A DNA stretch of 64,000 nucleotides from Megamerina dolium (lineage: Eukaryota; Arthropoda; Insecta; Diptera; Megamerinidae). The notes below the pieces were generated by a model that saw only the letters and a list, made by a program, of their open reading frames with translations, was not told the origin of the DNA and did no database searches. The DNA is taken from NCBI GenBank assembly GCA_963854835.1, contig OY978529.1, positions 34,220,055 through 34,284,054 of the forward strand, given 5' to 3'. Below are positions 1 through 12,500 of the stretch, piece after piece. Numbering within the stretch: position 1 is the first letter of the stretch; every line of letters begins with the position of its first letter. Both the position numbers and the translations under genes were made by a program.

Positions 1-62
1 TTGGCTGTACTTTCCGCTCGGACGTATTCCATTAGAGGATTGAAGCTTGACACATAAGTACT

Positions 63-426
63 AAAAAAAAAAAATAAATATGTGGCACTTAAAGCCCCAA
101 AGGGTTCATTGGCCGAGCTTCTCTTCCATTACTGTTGTGCGTCTTAAATTTTGGACAATATTAGAAGGGACCTACTTATTTTAGCCGGTTCCGAACGGCA
201 GAATACTTGTGACATCACTTTTTCTGAGCTTTGTCACAGAGTTCTTTAAGAAGCTTTTTCATGGCAAATTGTTACTGTCGGAATAATTGCCAATTGCTTG
301 CCGACAGGTGGGTACCGTTCGAAAGAAAAATCTTATCGATATTAAATTTGTTATGCATCAGCCGGGGATTGAACCACGACCTACAGATCAGAAGGCGAAC
401 ACACTAACCACTGAGCTATGGCACCC
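63..426 (-). mobile_element. tRNA-derived SINE, full length
   Basis: Full-length copy of a roughly 360-bp SINE family seen at least eight times here. The head carries a Pol III A box (TAGCTCAGTGGTTAG) and B box (GGTTCAATCC). The 11-bp target duplication ACATAAGTACT lies at 52-62 and 427-437. The 3' end is an A-rich tract. Head resembles a tRNA, possibly Arg(TCT)-like (tentative). Confidence 0.88.
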
Positions 427-461
427 ACATAAGTACTACTATTTTTTAATCAATGACTTAC

Positions 462-589
462 GTTAAAGAATTATTAAGAGCATCTCGTTCTTGGCGCAAT
501 GCTTCCATTCGTTCCTTTAAATGTGTGCGTTCCGAACGTAAATATTTTATATGATCGGCACCCTTTTGTAACATTGCTGCTTTACTTAG
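462..589 (-). CDS. Mondo: Mondo coding exon 12 (helix 2 and zipper)
   Basis: Acceptor ttacag|CTA. It encodes helix 2 and the start of the leucine zipper: LSKAAMLQKGADHIKYLRSE, then RTHLKERMEALRQERDALNN. Donor AC|gtaagt in phase 2, so further exons follow left of the window. A SINE sits in the next intron only 25 bp from this donor. Confidence 0.92.
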
Positions 590-3500
590 CTGTAATGGAA
601 TAATTTTCATCATTTCGATAGTAATGAAATGATGTATTTTATCAAAGCACCAACCTTGGCATTGGGATTTTGTTGCAGCTGTGGTATCAAGGAATGCAAC
701 ATATCGAAACCATTTTTAATATTATAACGACGTTTCTGTTCTGCATGTATATGACCAGCACGTCGTTGAGTATCACGCGGAAATTTTAGACTATGCGTTG
801 GTGAGAGTGGTGAATCCTGATCATGAAATGATTCTGGCGAGAGACTGAGCGGTAATGTACAATTGCTGCTTGCTATTGTACCAGCTGTTAGTGGATAGCT
901 TAACATCTGGATATGGATAAAATATAAAATGATAATTAAAATGATAGTTAAATATAATGTAGTGTCATATTTTACCTTATTACCAGGTGGACTCGATAGC
1001 ATTAATGGCACTGTTGGCTGTGTTGGTAATGAGGCAGATTTCTTTGGTGATTTCTGTTGCTGTTGCTGCTTTTGTTGATTCTGTTTTTGACGTTGCATTA
1101 TCTCCTGTGCTACATGAGTGGGCGATGATGATGCAGATGATGCGGACAAAGATTTCACTCCTGCTGATGCTGCTGCTGCTGCTGTTGGCATAAAAACATT
1201 TGCGGCTGCGGCTGCTGCTGCTGCTGCTGCTGCTGTAGACTGTGTTATATTCATCGTTTGAGCTTTAGAGCCGCCAGCAGCAGCTGAAGCAGCATTTAGT
1301 GCAGCATTATTTGATAGAATTGACATTAATCCTGCTGCTGTTGTAGTCGACACTGGCATATGAGACGATGACGACGCAATGGCACTTGTGGAAGAACTTT
1401 GTTGCTTACCTAACGCTGATGACATACGAGAATCTTCGGGGAGGAATATAAATTTAAAATGAACTATTGGGTTCTATATCAAATAATTATATCAGACATA
1501 CTTGAAGTGAGTAATTGTGCTAAAGTACTATTAAGCATGGGATCACTGGTGGCTGTTTGCAATTGTTGTGCTACGTGCAAACTATTCGAGCTCAGACCGG
1601 CTGCAGCAGTTCCAACAGCCGTACCATGGTGATGTATGGAGTTACTACGTGAACGTGGCTTACAATTACGCGAATGATATTTGCTGGGCATAACAAAATT
1701 ATTCTCCTGATTGAGACGAGCTTCCAGTTTTTGCAACGAAACATTGAGAGGCAAGCTGTTCGAACGAAACATTTCCTTGAGAGACATATTCTGTTGCTGT
1801 TGCTGTTGTTGGTGTGTTTGTAGTAACGCATTTGCCGCTTGTTGTTGCTGTTGATGCTGCTGCTGCACAAGTTGATGATGCTGTTGATGACTAGATGTTG
1901 CTGATGATATTTGACGATTTTGTGCATGAACTCCCTGTAATGATTGTAGCGCATTTGTAAGCGCAGGCAGTTGATTGCCCAAACTCAACGGCAGCGATTG
2001 GGCATGTAACGATTGAGCCGATTGTGATTGTGTTGGATCAGCTAAGTACGTTTGATTGAGACCAACATTATTACCACTAACGCTAACGCCATTTCCTCGT
2101 ATATTTACATAACTACCAGTTGATGAGGATTTTTTAAAATTCGGTATACTCGGATATGGCTTATAAGAGTTTACAGAGCCGCCACCCACGCCACCACCAC
2201 CACCACCACCAGAACCCATATTGCCGAACACATCATTTGCTGTGGTCAAATTAAACATCGAAAGAACATCAGATGATGGTGGTTCGACCTTTACATTCAA
2301 CATTGTTTGCTGAGCATTTTGATTTGATGTTGATGGATGTGTGCTGCTGTTGGTTGTTGTTGATGCGCCAGCATTGGGGAAATTTTTTAAATTCGTATTT
2401 CCTACAATTATGCTATTAAGAATATTATTATTGACATTGCTGGATGATTGCTGGAGCGCATCTGTATTGAAATTAAAGTTGTTGCTGTTGGTGTTGCCAC
2501 TAGCATTGTTGTTGTTGTTGTTCACGTTACGCAACAGCAACGTCACCGATGCTGCTGGATTATTCTGTTGAAATTGCGAATTTGCTGCTTGTGGTATAAA
2601 TTGTTGCTGCTGCTGTTGTTGTAATTGTTGTTGTTGTTGTTGTTGCTGCTGCTGCTGTTGCGGCTGTTGTTGTTGCTGTTGTTGGTACGATGTGTTCGCT
2701 TGCAATTGCTGCAGCAAAATCGTACCGGCAATATTCGGCTGTAGATGATGTTGTTGTGTCTGTTGATTTTTTTGCTGTTCGGCCAGCATTTGTTGATAAA
2801 TCGTCGTCTGGTGTAATGTCGGTTGCGCCTTATCATAATTGTGAGGTTCGCGTCTGAAATGTAATATGGAAAATTAATATGATAATGTTTCTTCCAAATC
2901 GAAAAAAAATTTGACTTACCGAAATGGTCTTTGAAAACTCTTTGAAATTCTCCCTTTAATAACACTTTTATTTGGAAATTCATTATAACATGGTCGTCCC
3001 ATATTATCCGTTGATGAAATATATTTCACCGTTGAAGGTGGACCCATATTGGATGTTGCTGTTACATCGCCTGCTGATAGTAGAACATTAGCAGATGGTG
3101 TCGCACGATCATCCGTCATCATAGCATCATCTGTGGTGGTGGTGGTGGGATTAGTGTTGGAAGGGGGGGAATTTAAGAGATTTGATTGCTGTTGTGCTGT
3201 ATTTACAGCACCGCTAGCACTAGCACCCCCAACACAACCATGATTGCCAGTGATCACAATTGTTGAGGTGTTATGATGACCAGCTCTGCGTGCAGCTCCA
3301 AATTGTTGCTCTAAATCTGAGTATGGCATATTATTTAAGGGTGTATTCAAATCCAATTCCATATTGGCATCATCGCTATTTTGTAGTAATTGATTTGTAA
3401 CATTACTATTGGACGTATTGGCACTACTATTAGCATCACCATCAACACCACCACCATCACTACCACCAGCAGCATCACCATCAACAATACCAACATCCAT

Positions 3501-6500
3501 AATATTGTTAGAGTACATTTGTTCGGATTCTATAAATATTTGTAAAATAATATGACAAATTTTAGCAATGAACAGAAGAATTTAATACCCATAATTGCTG
3601 AAAATCCATATTCAACACTTTTTAACATCTCTTCTGTACCCTCCTCTGGTACCGGCGGCAAGCGAGAATTTTGTAATAGTTCTAGCGGTGTCAAAATTAA
3701 TAACAGATAATGAAAAACAAACAAACAGAATATGTGGAATTCATCATTTACCTGCAAATGTTAAATCAATATCATCTAAATTCGGTTGTAATGGTCCCAA
3801 GCTTGGTTGTATAAAATCGGCTATACCAGCACCACGTGCTAAATGTAAAGAAATTGTTTTCATTTGTACTTTTTTTTTTTGCAAACAAATTTCCCCTCTT
3901 TATCTATTATACTAACCAATTTCTCTTGGATCTGGAAATGGAAATGGTCCGTTTATAGCGGAAAATAATGTATCACTTGTCCAATCATCTGATAGCATTA
4001 AGTTTCTCTCATTCAATGGTGACCATTCGAGAAAATCAAATTCGCTTTTCTAGAATCGAATAAAGTTTGGATAAAATTAATGCAAAGTTGAATTCATCAT
4101 AAATTAATAATCGACCAGTTTGACATATTTCCCATATAAAAATCTGTCAAAATGCCTATACTAAATTTAAGATGATCCTAATTTAGACCAATAGGTGTAT
4201 GTAAATGCTGTATGTAAAAGTTCTAAACATTTACTAAATTCTACATTAATTATTGCCTAATTAGCCATAGAGATAAGAGCCCTCCGCCTTAATGTTTTAC
4301 CAAGCCATATGAACTCCTTTGGAAATCATTCTTAAATAGTTTCTAGTTTGTCTTATATCGTTATTAAAATCTCTTTTAATGCAAATTCTATACTTTGAAA
4401 TAAATCAAAAATAATTTTAAGTAGCTTTTCCATTTTTCACTGATGATCCAGTTGTAATGCATATTTTTGTATTTGATCGAAAATGTTTCAACTTGGAGAT
4501 GAAGAAGTAAATTTTATGTAGGTGGGTCACTTAAAAGCTATATTTATGCAAAAGAAAATATTTAAGTGATTTTTTGTTTGTTTAATTTTTGTTAAGTCGC
4601 CAGACATCTATGTGCGAAATCGGCAATTACTTAGTTGCCAAACTAATTTTTCCAAAATTGCACTAATGAAAACACAACAAAAATTGTAATATAAAAATTC
4701 GAAACTGTAAAGAAAAAAACCTTTGAAAAAGTAGAGTAGAAATCTACGAGAATCTTTTTTCTCAAGTAATACTCATGAATTTTTACAGTATAGTATATTG
4801 AAGCTTCTTAGAGAAAGTTTCTGAAAAATTTTAAAAACCCAAGCTTCATAATTCATAATTCATGTTCATAATTCAATTCTTTCTTAATTCGACTTTTTCC
4901 TATGCCTTCAAATGACTTTCTCGAAATATGTGTTAATGTAATTTTGCTCAACTTTGAAAATCTATTCCAAGTCCAGGAGAAGCCAATTTGTAGAAAAAAA
5001 ATGATTTTTTACTAGTCCAAGCACTTTATTCCCCTGATAAATATAAAGCAAATTTGGACAGAAATGTTTGAGTCGATTTCGAATAATTGCACTTTTTTTA
5101 ATATTACTTTTTACTCCAACTCAAGAGTATGGGTGACTTAGCTCAGTGGTTAGTGCGTTGGCCTTCTGATCTGTAGGTCGTGGGTTCAATCCTCAGCTGA
5201 AGCACAACTTTAATATCGAAGATTTTTCTTTAGAATGTCCAAGAATTTGTCATTAATCATTATCATTATTATTATTAAGGTACATTAAGAATTAAAGAAG
5301 CAATAAAAAATAAAAATCTTACATGTGCACTAATGAAATTTAATAAATACGAGGGTTGCCCTTGATATTTTTTTAAAAATTATGATCTAGTACGTTTTCG
5401 TCAAATCTGACATTTCTGTTGGAAAGTTTGACATTTTTTTTTTAGCATAAACGTACTCAGAACGTTTTGATATACAAGCGTTATTTGTGTTGTTTACAGT
5501 GATTTGAAAAATTCATCTCGGTCAAAATATGGGTTTAACTCGTGAACATTTTCGAGCTTTGATTTTTTTTACGATTTTCGAAGTGAACTAACTCAACAAC
5601 AGTGCTTTTGCCATCCTCCAGACAATTTATAAGTGGTTTAACGAATTCAAGTGTGGTAGCCGTTCGCTCCAAGACGAATTTCATGAAAGTCGTACAAAAT
5701 AGGTCATTGTGCCAGAAACCATCGATGTGTGAAAAGATCGTCATGTGACATACCGTGAGATAGAGGCATCCTTGGGCATTAGTTCCGCCGCCATGCATTC
5801 GATATTGTATGAATACTTAGCTGTCTGAAAGATTTGTTCTCGTTGGATCCCGCATAATTTAACAATCGCTCGTGTCGATGAAATAATGAAGTGATGAAAA
5901 AATTCGATCGCGGTGCTTTGAAAGACGTTTATAAGATTATGACAGGTGACGAATTATGGATATTTGCATATGGGCCGGAAACAAAACAGCAATCGACCGT
6001 TTGGTTCTTCCAAGACGAGCCAAACCCAACAAAAACTATATTTTGGAGATGCCTCAGTCGGAGTGGCAAAAGTGCTTCGACAATTGGTTTGAGTGCATGC
6101 AAAAGTGGAGAATACTTTGAAAAACAATAAAATCATTTTTAGTAATAACAAAATGCATTTACATACTTGTTAATAAAATATAAAAGGCAACCCTCGTATT
6201 AGAATAAGAAATTTAACTAAAAGTAAAACTAAAACCTAGACAGACGGCAGCCTTAATCCGGATAAACAGCACACTTAATCCGAATAACATAAGCCGCATT
6301 CTTTTGCACGCGTCTTATTTGCCGAACTGCATGCAAAGCAACAACAAAAAGAAGCGACATCGTCTATTTTAACCGAGTTTAATTGAAGTTGCTTATATTT
6401 TAATCGACCTGAGTTGTAGTGTTGGAAAGTAAAAAAACAGCACTATTGTGAATAGACTACTGAAATGTGCTTGGGAAATTTCAACAATACGTCAAATTAT

Positions 6501-9500
6501 TGTAAATATAAACAAAAATAAGCAAAATAAAGCAAGTGCAAATAAAAATTTATTGTAAGTGAACGAATATATTTACCACAGATTCCGCAGAATTGTTTCT
6601 TTTTTGTTTTTATTTCGTTTATAAATTTCACGAACAACACGAATATATACCACCAGCGTTGCTAAGTAAGTAAAGGGAAATTATATTCAAGTAAAAGGGA
6701 AGTTATATGTGAGTTTATGTTCTTTTGCAACTCGCTTACAAAAGAATGCAGCTATATTAACCTGACAGACGGCAATATTGCGGATGAAGTAAACAGGTGA
6801 TTGCTGTTTTCTTAGGTTTCTGTCACTCTCGATATGAGAAAATATACAAGAAGTACGCGAACTGAAAAATATCAGAAACTTATAAATTAACATTCAGAGT
6901 ACGCAATTGACAGCTGGATTTATTTGAAAGTTTTTTTGTCAGCGAACACACCTATTATTTTGTAAGTTGCATCGAGAAAAAATTCACAATAGAAAATAGC
7001 CGTTAATTTTCAACAGTGTTGCCATCGACAATTGCCCTAATCCTCTCTAATTTGGAGAATTAACTCTAGAGCTAATGTGGATTGGCTGCAGTTAATGCCC
7101 GAGTTAATTCGAATTAACTCTTTAATCCGGCTTAACGCTGCCGTCTGTCTAGGCTATTAAGAATAGAATTTTAAAAAAAATTAAGACAAGGTAAACAATA
7201 GATAAGGAGGTAGAAGTGAATGAGAGAAAGAATGGATAAGAAGAGATAATTTTGAGAGGGGTTTCAATATAATGGCGGTGAAGATTGTTACTGAAACCGC
7301 CAACATCAACACTTCGCCTGAATGGAAGTGAGTTCCATAGTTGCGTTGACGAAGAAGAAACGACCACAATTCAAATGAGTAAATCTAGGGATAACGAGAT
7401 GAGTGGATCGAGATTTTCATAGAGATAATCCGGTATTTTGCAAATGATAAATCGATGAAGAAAATCATATTACGGATATAATTTACCTGCATTGACTTAT
7501 CACTTGCAAAACACCGGCGTATCTATGTGTATAAAAAATTACGATTTTGTTTCAGGTAGTTCAGTATAACTTCTTACAGATTTTCGTTCTCAAAATAATA
7601 ATTATAATAATTATTAGCTCTTTTATGTTGTGCCACCGGCTTAAGAGGCCAATACACCAACTGCTTTTGTATTTTTGTTAATTTATTATTTATATATATA
7701 CAGTATTGTGCAAAACTTAAGCAACTGGCATAGTGCTCTCATTGATTTCAAATTTACTAAAAAATAAAAGCGCTTAGATTGAATGTTTTAATATTTATTT
7801 GTTCCTTCATTAAATACATTAAAAACAACAACAACAAAAGTTCGGTATTCTTACGAAATTAACTGTAAACAACAAAAAACAAATTATACTCATATTTCAT
7901 CTGTGCAAAACTTAAGCAACTTTTAATATTTTGTGTAGTATCCCTTATTTTTAATTACTGCAGCACACCTTTTGGGCATAGAAGCTACTAATTTCGTTAA
8001 ATATGATTTATTTATATTTTCCCATTCAGTTTTGAGGCCTAAAAAATCTTTATTTTTAAAGCGCTTTGAGCCCAAGCCTCGTTTTAAAATTGAAAACAAA
8101 TTTTCAATAGGATTCAAGTCGGGCGATTGTGCCGGCCAATCAAGCACTTGAATCTTATTTGACTGTAGCCAATCCGTCACAAACTTCGATGTGTGTTTCG
8201 GATCATTGTCGTGCTGAAACACCCATCGAAGTGGCATATTCCATTCCGCAAAAGGCAACATTGCAGTTTCTAAGATGTCCTTATACATAAATCTGTCCAT
8301 TTTGTGGTCAATCCTATGCAACGGACCAAGTCCACTCCCCGAAAAACACTCCCACACCATGACGTTCCCTCCTCCATGCTTTACAGTCTTTTTACAGTAT
8401 CGCGGATTGAGGCCTTCACCTTTCGTATGTCGAACTCTTATTATTCCGTCTGAATTAAATAAATTTATTTTAACTTCATCACTGAACAGTACGCCAAACC
8501 ACTTTTTTATGGACCAGCCCACGTACTTCTTAGCAAATTCAAGTCTGGAAAAAAAATATATGTTGTTGTTTTTGTTTTGAAGGCATTAAACCAAACATAC
8601 CTTTTTTTTACATGTTTTGGTGTAAGCATTGGTTTCTTTACCGCTTTGTAGCTTTTTAAACCAACTTTAATCAAATGCCTTCTTACTGTGCTTGAATCGA
8701 CATTTAAATTAAGAGTATTTACTATATCGTTCGCGTAGCGGAGAGGGAACTGTCTTGTGGAGGGATATCTATGTCTACTTTTATGGATATAGAAGGTGCC
8801 TTCGATAAGATTGGTTTCGATAAGCTAAGGATGGCCCTTGCTTCTCGTGAAGTCAGCCCAACCATTATAAGGTGGGTGGACAGCATGCTGAGGAAAAGGG
8901 CAATAAACTTTCAAAATGGGAGTTACAGACTCAGAGGTAGGGTAGTCAAAGGGTGTCCACAGGGGGGAGTATTATCGCCCATCCTTTGGAACATCACGGT
9001 CGATTCCCTACTTCAGCTTCTGGACTCAAAAGGCATACACACCGTCGGGTATGCAGATGACATAGCGGTAACGGTGAGCGGTAAGTTCCTGGACACTATT
9101 TATGATACCATGAGAGGTGCACTCAAAATGGTTGAAGGATGGTGCACGGAACAAGGTCTCTCTGTAAATGCTAGTAAGTCGGAAACAGTACTCTTTACTA
9201 AAAGGAGGACTGGACTAACAATAGACCCTCTTAGGCTTTTTGGATCGAACATCAACGTATCCAAGGAAGTAAAGTATCTAGGTGTCATCCTGGATAACAA
9301 GCTGACTTGGAATAGTCACGTCGATGACAAGATTCAGAAGGGCAAGCGGGTATTGCATCAGTGTAAGAGAGTGTTCGGTCTCATGTGGGGAATCACTCCC
9401 AGAGCAGCGCACTGGATCTACACAACGATGGTCAGACCCTTAATAACATATGCTGCTGTGGTCTGGTGGCCTAAGGTCACCCAAAAGACCGCGAAAAGCA

Positions 9501-12500
9501 AGTTAGATAGGGTACAAAGAATGGCTTGTATTGGGATTACCGGAGCTATCCGGACGACCCCGGTAGAAGCATTGGAAGTCTTTCTCGGGCTGCTGCCGTT
9601 GGACTTGCATATTATGAAGTCAGCGGCATTAACAGCATTACGTCTGAAGACAACCAATAATTGGTATGGATTCGGCACAGAGAGGGGGCACAGGGGCATC
9701 CTGTCACTGCTATATAGCAGTGTAAAGGAGGCGCAGATGCCAATGGAGGGAATGGGTAGGCTGAAGATGACTGAAAAGTCACACAGAACACTCATTGAAG
9801 ACGGCCTCACACATGATGTATGTGAGGAAAATGACATCAGTATTTTTACAGATGGTTCATTAATGGATGGTGAGCGGGTGCTGGAATCTTCTCTAAAGAG
9901 TTGGGACTGGCATGCACTCTGAATCTGGGAAGATACGTATCGGTATACCAAGCAGAAATGCTAGGTCTAATGCATGCGCTGGACCATCTACTGGATGGAA
10001 AGGTGCAAGGTAAGAAAATCTTGCTAGCACTCGATAACCAGGCGGTGGTCAGGCGGCTGCAACAACCTACGGTATCTTCTAAGTTGGCGCTCGAATGTGT
10101 TCAGAAACTTAATGGGTGTGCTCGTAGTAATGCGATTACTCTTATGTGGGTGAAGGGACACATTGGTATAGAACAGAATGAAGCTGCAGACTCCTTGGCT
10201 AGACAAGGATCTGAAGCTGAATTTTATGGACCGGAACCAGTAGTTGCTCTCAGCAGCGGAACGGTGAAGGCAAAGGTCGAAGAGTGGATAAAGAAACTTC
10301 ATCTCACGAGATGGGAGAACTTATCTACTTGTAGACAGGCAAAGGCTTCGTTGAGGCTATCAAAGGGCAGTGAATCGGGGAGGGCTCTCAGTCTAGGACG
10401 AATGACTCTAAGCTGGTTGACTGCATTAATAACTGGGCATGGCAATTTCAGGTACCACCTCAGCAAGATGGGTCTTGTTGATGGGGAGGATGCTGATATT
10501 TGCAGATTATGCATGGAAGAGGCAGAGACAGCGGCGCACATAGTGTGCCAGTGTCCTGCATTGGCAAGCAGGAGGATGTCCACACTGGGTCGCCAATTTA
10601 TTGATGAACTCGAAATGTGGAACATACCCCACAAGGAGATGCTTGAAATAACGCGTGATGTTATTATGAGGAAGGAAGTAGAAGAATTCTGCAACCGAAC
10701 AAATAATTAACACACGATTTGAGTGACGAAAAGGGACCCATATAAGTGGTCTGATTCGGCTAATCCCTAAAATTTATATATATACTATATCTTTTGAAGA
10801 CATGAACGGAGTTTTTTTAATCAATTTTTTAATTTGAATAGCTTCCCTATAAGAAATTTTTTGGGGTCTTCCTCCTGAATTTCGATCTGTAACGCTACCA
10901 GTTTTTTCAAATAATCGTATCCATCTTGATATCATAGATTTGTTGATATTTAATGATTTCGCAATGTCATTCTGTGGTTTTCCTTCCTTAAATAACGATA
11001 TAACCTTCATCTTAAATTGATGACTATAACGGACACGTTGCATTTTGGATTTCAATATGTTTGAAAGAACTGTGCGCTAAGAAAGACTTTTTTGTACTGA
11101 GTTAGATCAATGTTAATGCACAAAGCAGAAAAAACTCCGAAATTTTCTGAACAAAGAAATATCGAACACTTTGCACTCCGAGTTGCTTAAGTTTTGCACA
11201 GATGAAATATGAGTATAATTTGTTTTTTGTTGTTTACAGTTAATTTCGTAAGAATACCGAACTTTTGTTGTTGTTGTTTTTTATGTATTTAATGAAGGAA
11301 CAATTAAATATTAAAACATTCAATCTAAGCGCTTTTATTTTTTAGTAAATTTGAAATCAATGAAAGCACTATGCCAGTTGCTTAAGTTTTGCACAATACT
11401 GTATATATATATAAGTAATATATGTTATATGTCCTTAGTTCGTCGAGAGTATTGTTGACCTTTCTGCCAACCTTAATACAAACGATGTTTATGCTAAAAA
11501 CTTTCAATTAGTGTAATTAAATTTAATCAACAAATATTAACTATTTATACAGGTCATCTCAAATTATGATTAGACTGACTAATTATTCATTTTGTTAGTA
11601 ATAAATTTGCTTTAAACTTGTAGTTAATGTGTAAATCCTGAAAAATAGTAATAGTAGCCGGTAATAATAAGAATGAGCAAGTTAGTCGATGTGATGAAAG
11701 TGAACGATATGAGTGTACTTGATAAACTTTTAAACTTTTTCGTTATATTTCCCACAGAGTATGATCATCAAAGGACACTTTATACACGTCGTTGTGGTAT
11801 TCTTGTGATAAATTGCTTATAGCGCGTTAATATAGGAATTCTTAAAAAATAGTCACAGAGCCAGCAACAAGAAAAATGTCAATTTAGTTATTATGACGAA
11901 AGTTAACCATTTAAGCGGATTTTATAAACTTTTCAATTTTCTCGGTATATTGCCCATAGTGTATGATCATCAAAAGATTCTTTGTACATGTCGTGGTAAT
12001 ATTTATTTCTATTTGCGACATTTTTTCATACAATCCTTACTAATAGTTGCTGTTGTGTTAACGCTACTTAATGGTAATATTTATTTCTTAAACGACATAT
12101 CAGTTGTTGAAAACTACTATGAAGTGCTACTAATGTTTGCAACACCTGGAATGCAATTCATAATTAATGTATGGCTAATATTGCAGCAAAAGTGTCATTT
12201 TCGTTTGATTGAAAAGTATGTGCATATAGAAAATGGAATATACTGTGATGTAAATGCTAATAGAAAAGCTGACAATGGACGTTGTACATTTGCAAGAACA
12301 CTTTTGATTATACTGATTGTAGTGTGCATTCTATTTGTGGATGATGTTTATCGACTCTATGTATCATATGATTATCAAGTCTCAGGCATCTATATGCTGC
12401 CATTTTACACATACATGTTGCGTTGCATATATTCATCAATACTGTTGGTATTTTACATTTGTCTGGTGAATAGAATAAATAAATTATTGCAAACTATAGC

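Larger units (their letters stand above)
8729..10782 (+). mobile_element. LINE (RT + RNase H), 5'-truncated, inserted in Tc1
   Basis: Non-LTR retrotransposon of an RNase H-bearing clade (I/LOA-like by architecture). The 9-bp target duplication TACTATATC lies at 8720-8728 and 10783-10791. The copy starts in the middle of the reverse transcriptase, as expected for incomplete target-primed reverse transcription. Base composition is clearly less AT-rich than the host. Confidence 0.9.
7701..11401 (-). mobile_element. Tc1-family transposon with long IR/DR ends, split by a LINE
   Basis: Nearly identical inverted ends of about 220 bp, each with two copies of GTGCAAAACTTAAGCAACT (outer and inner), which is the IR/DR arrangement. 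Flanked by TA. Removing the LINE and its duplication leaves about 1.64 kb, the usual Tc1 length. Transposase lies on the minus strand in two parts (11055 down to about 10783, and 8728 down to 7923). High similarity of the ends suggests recent activity. Confidence 0.93.

Noticed and set aside
987..1193. Plus-strand ORFs opposite Mondo exons 8-10
   Set aside because: Antisense shadows of CAG/GCA-rich coding sequence (poly-Leu/Val products).
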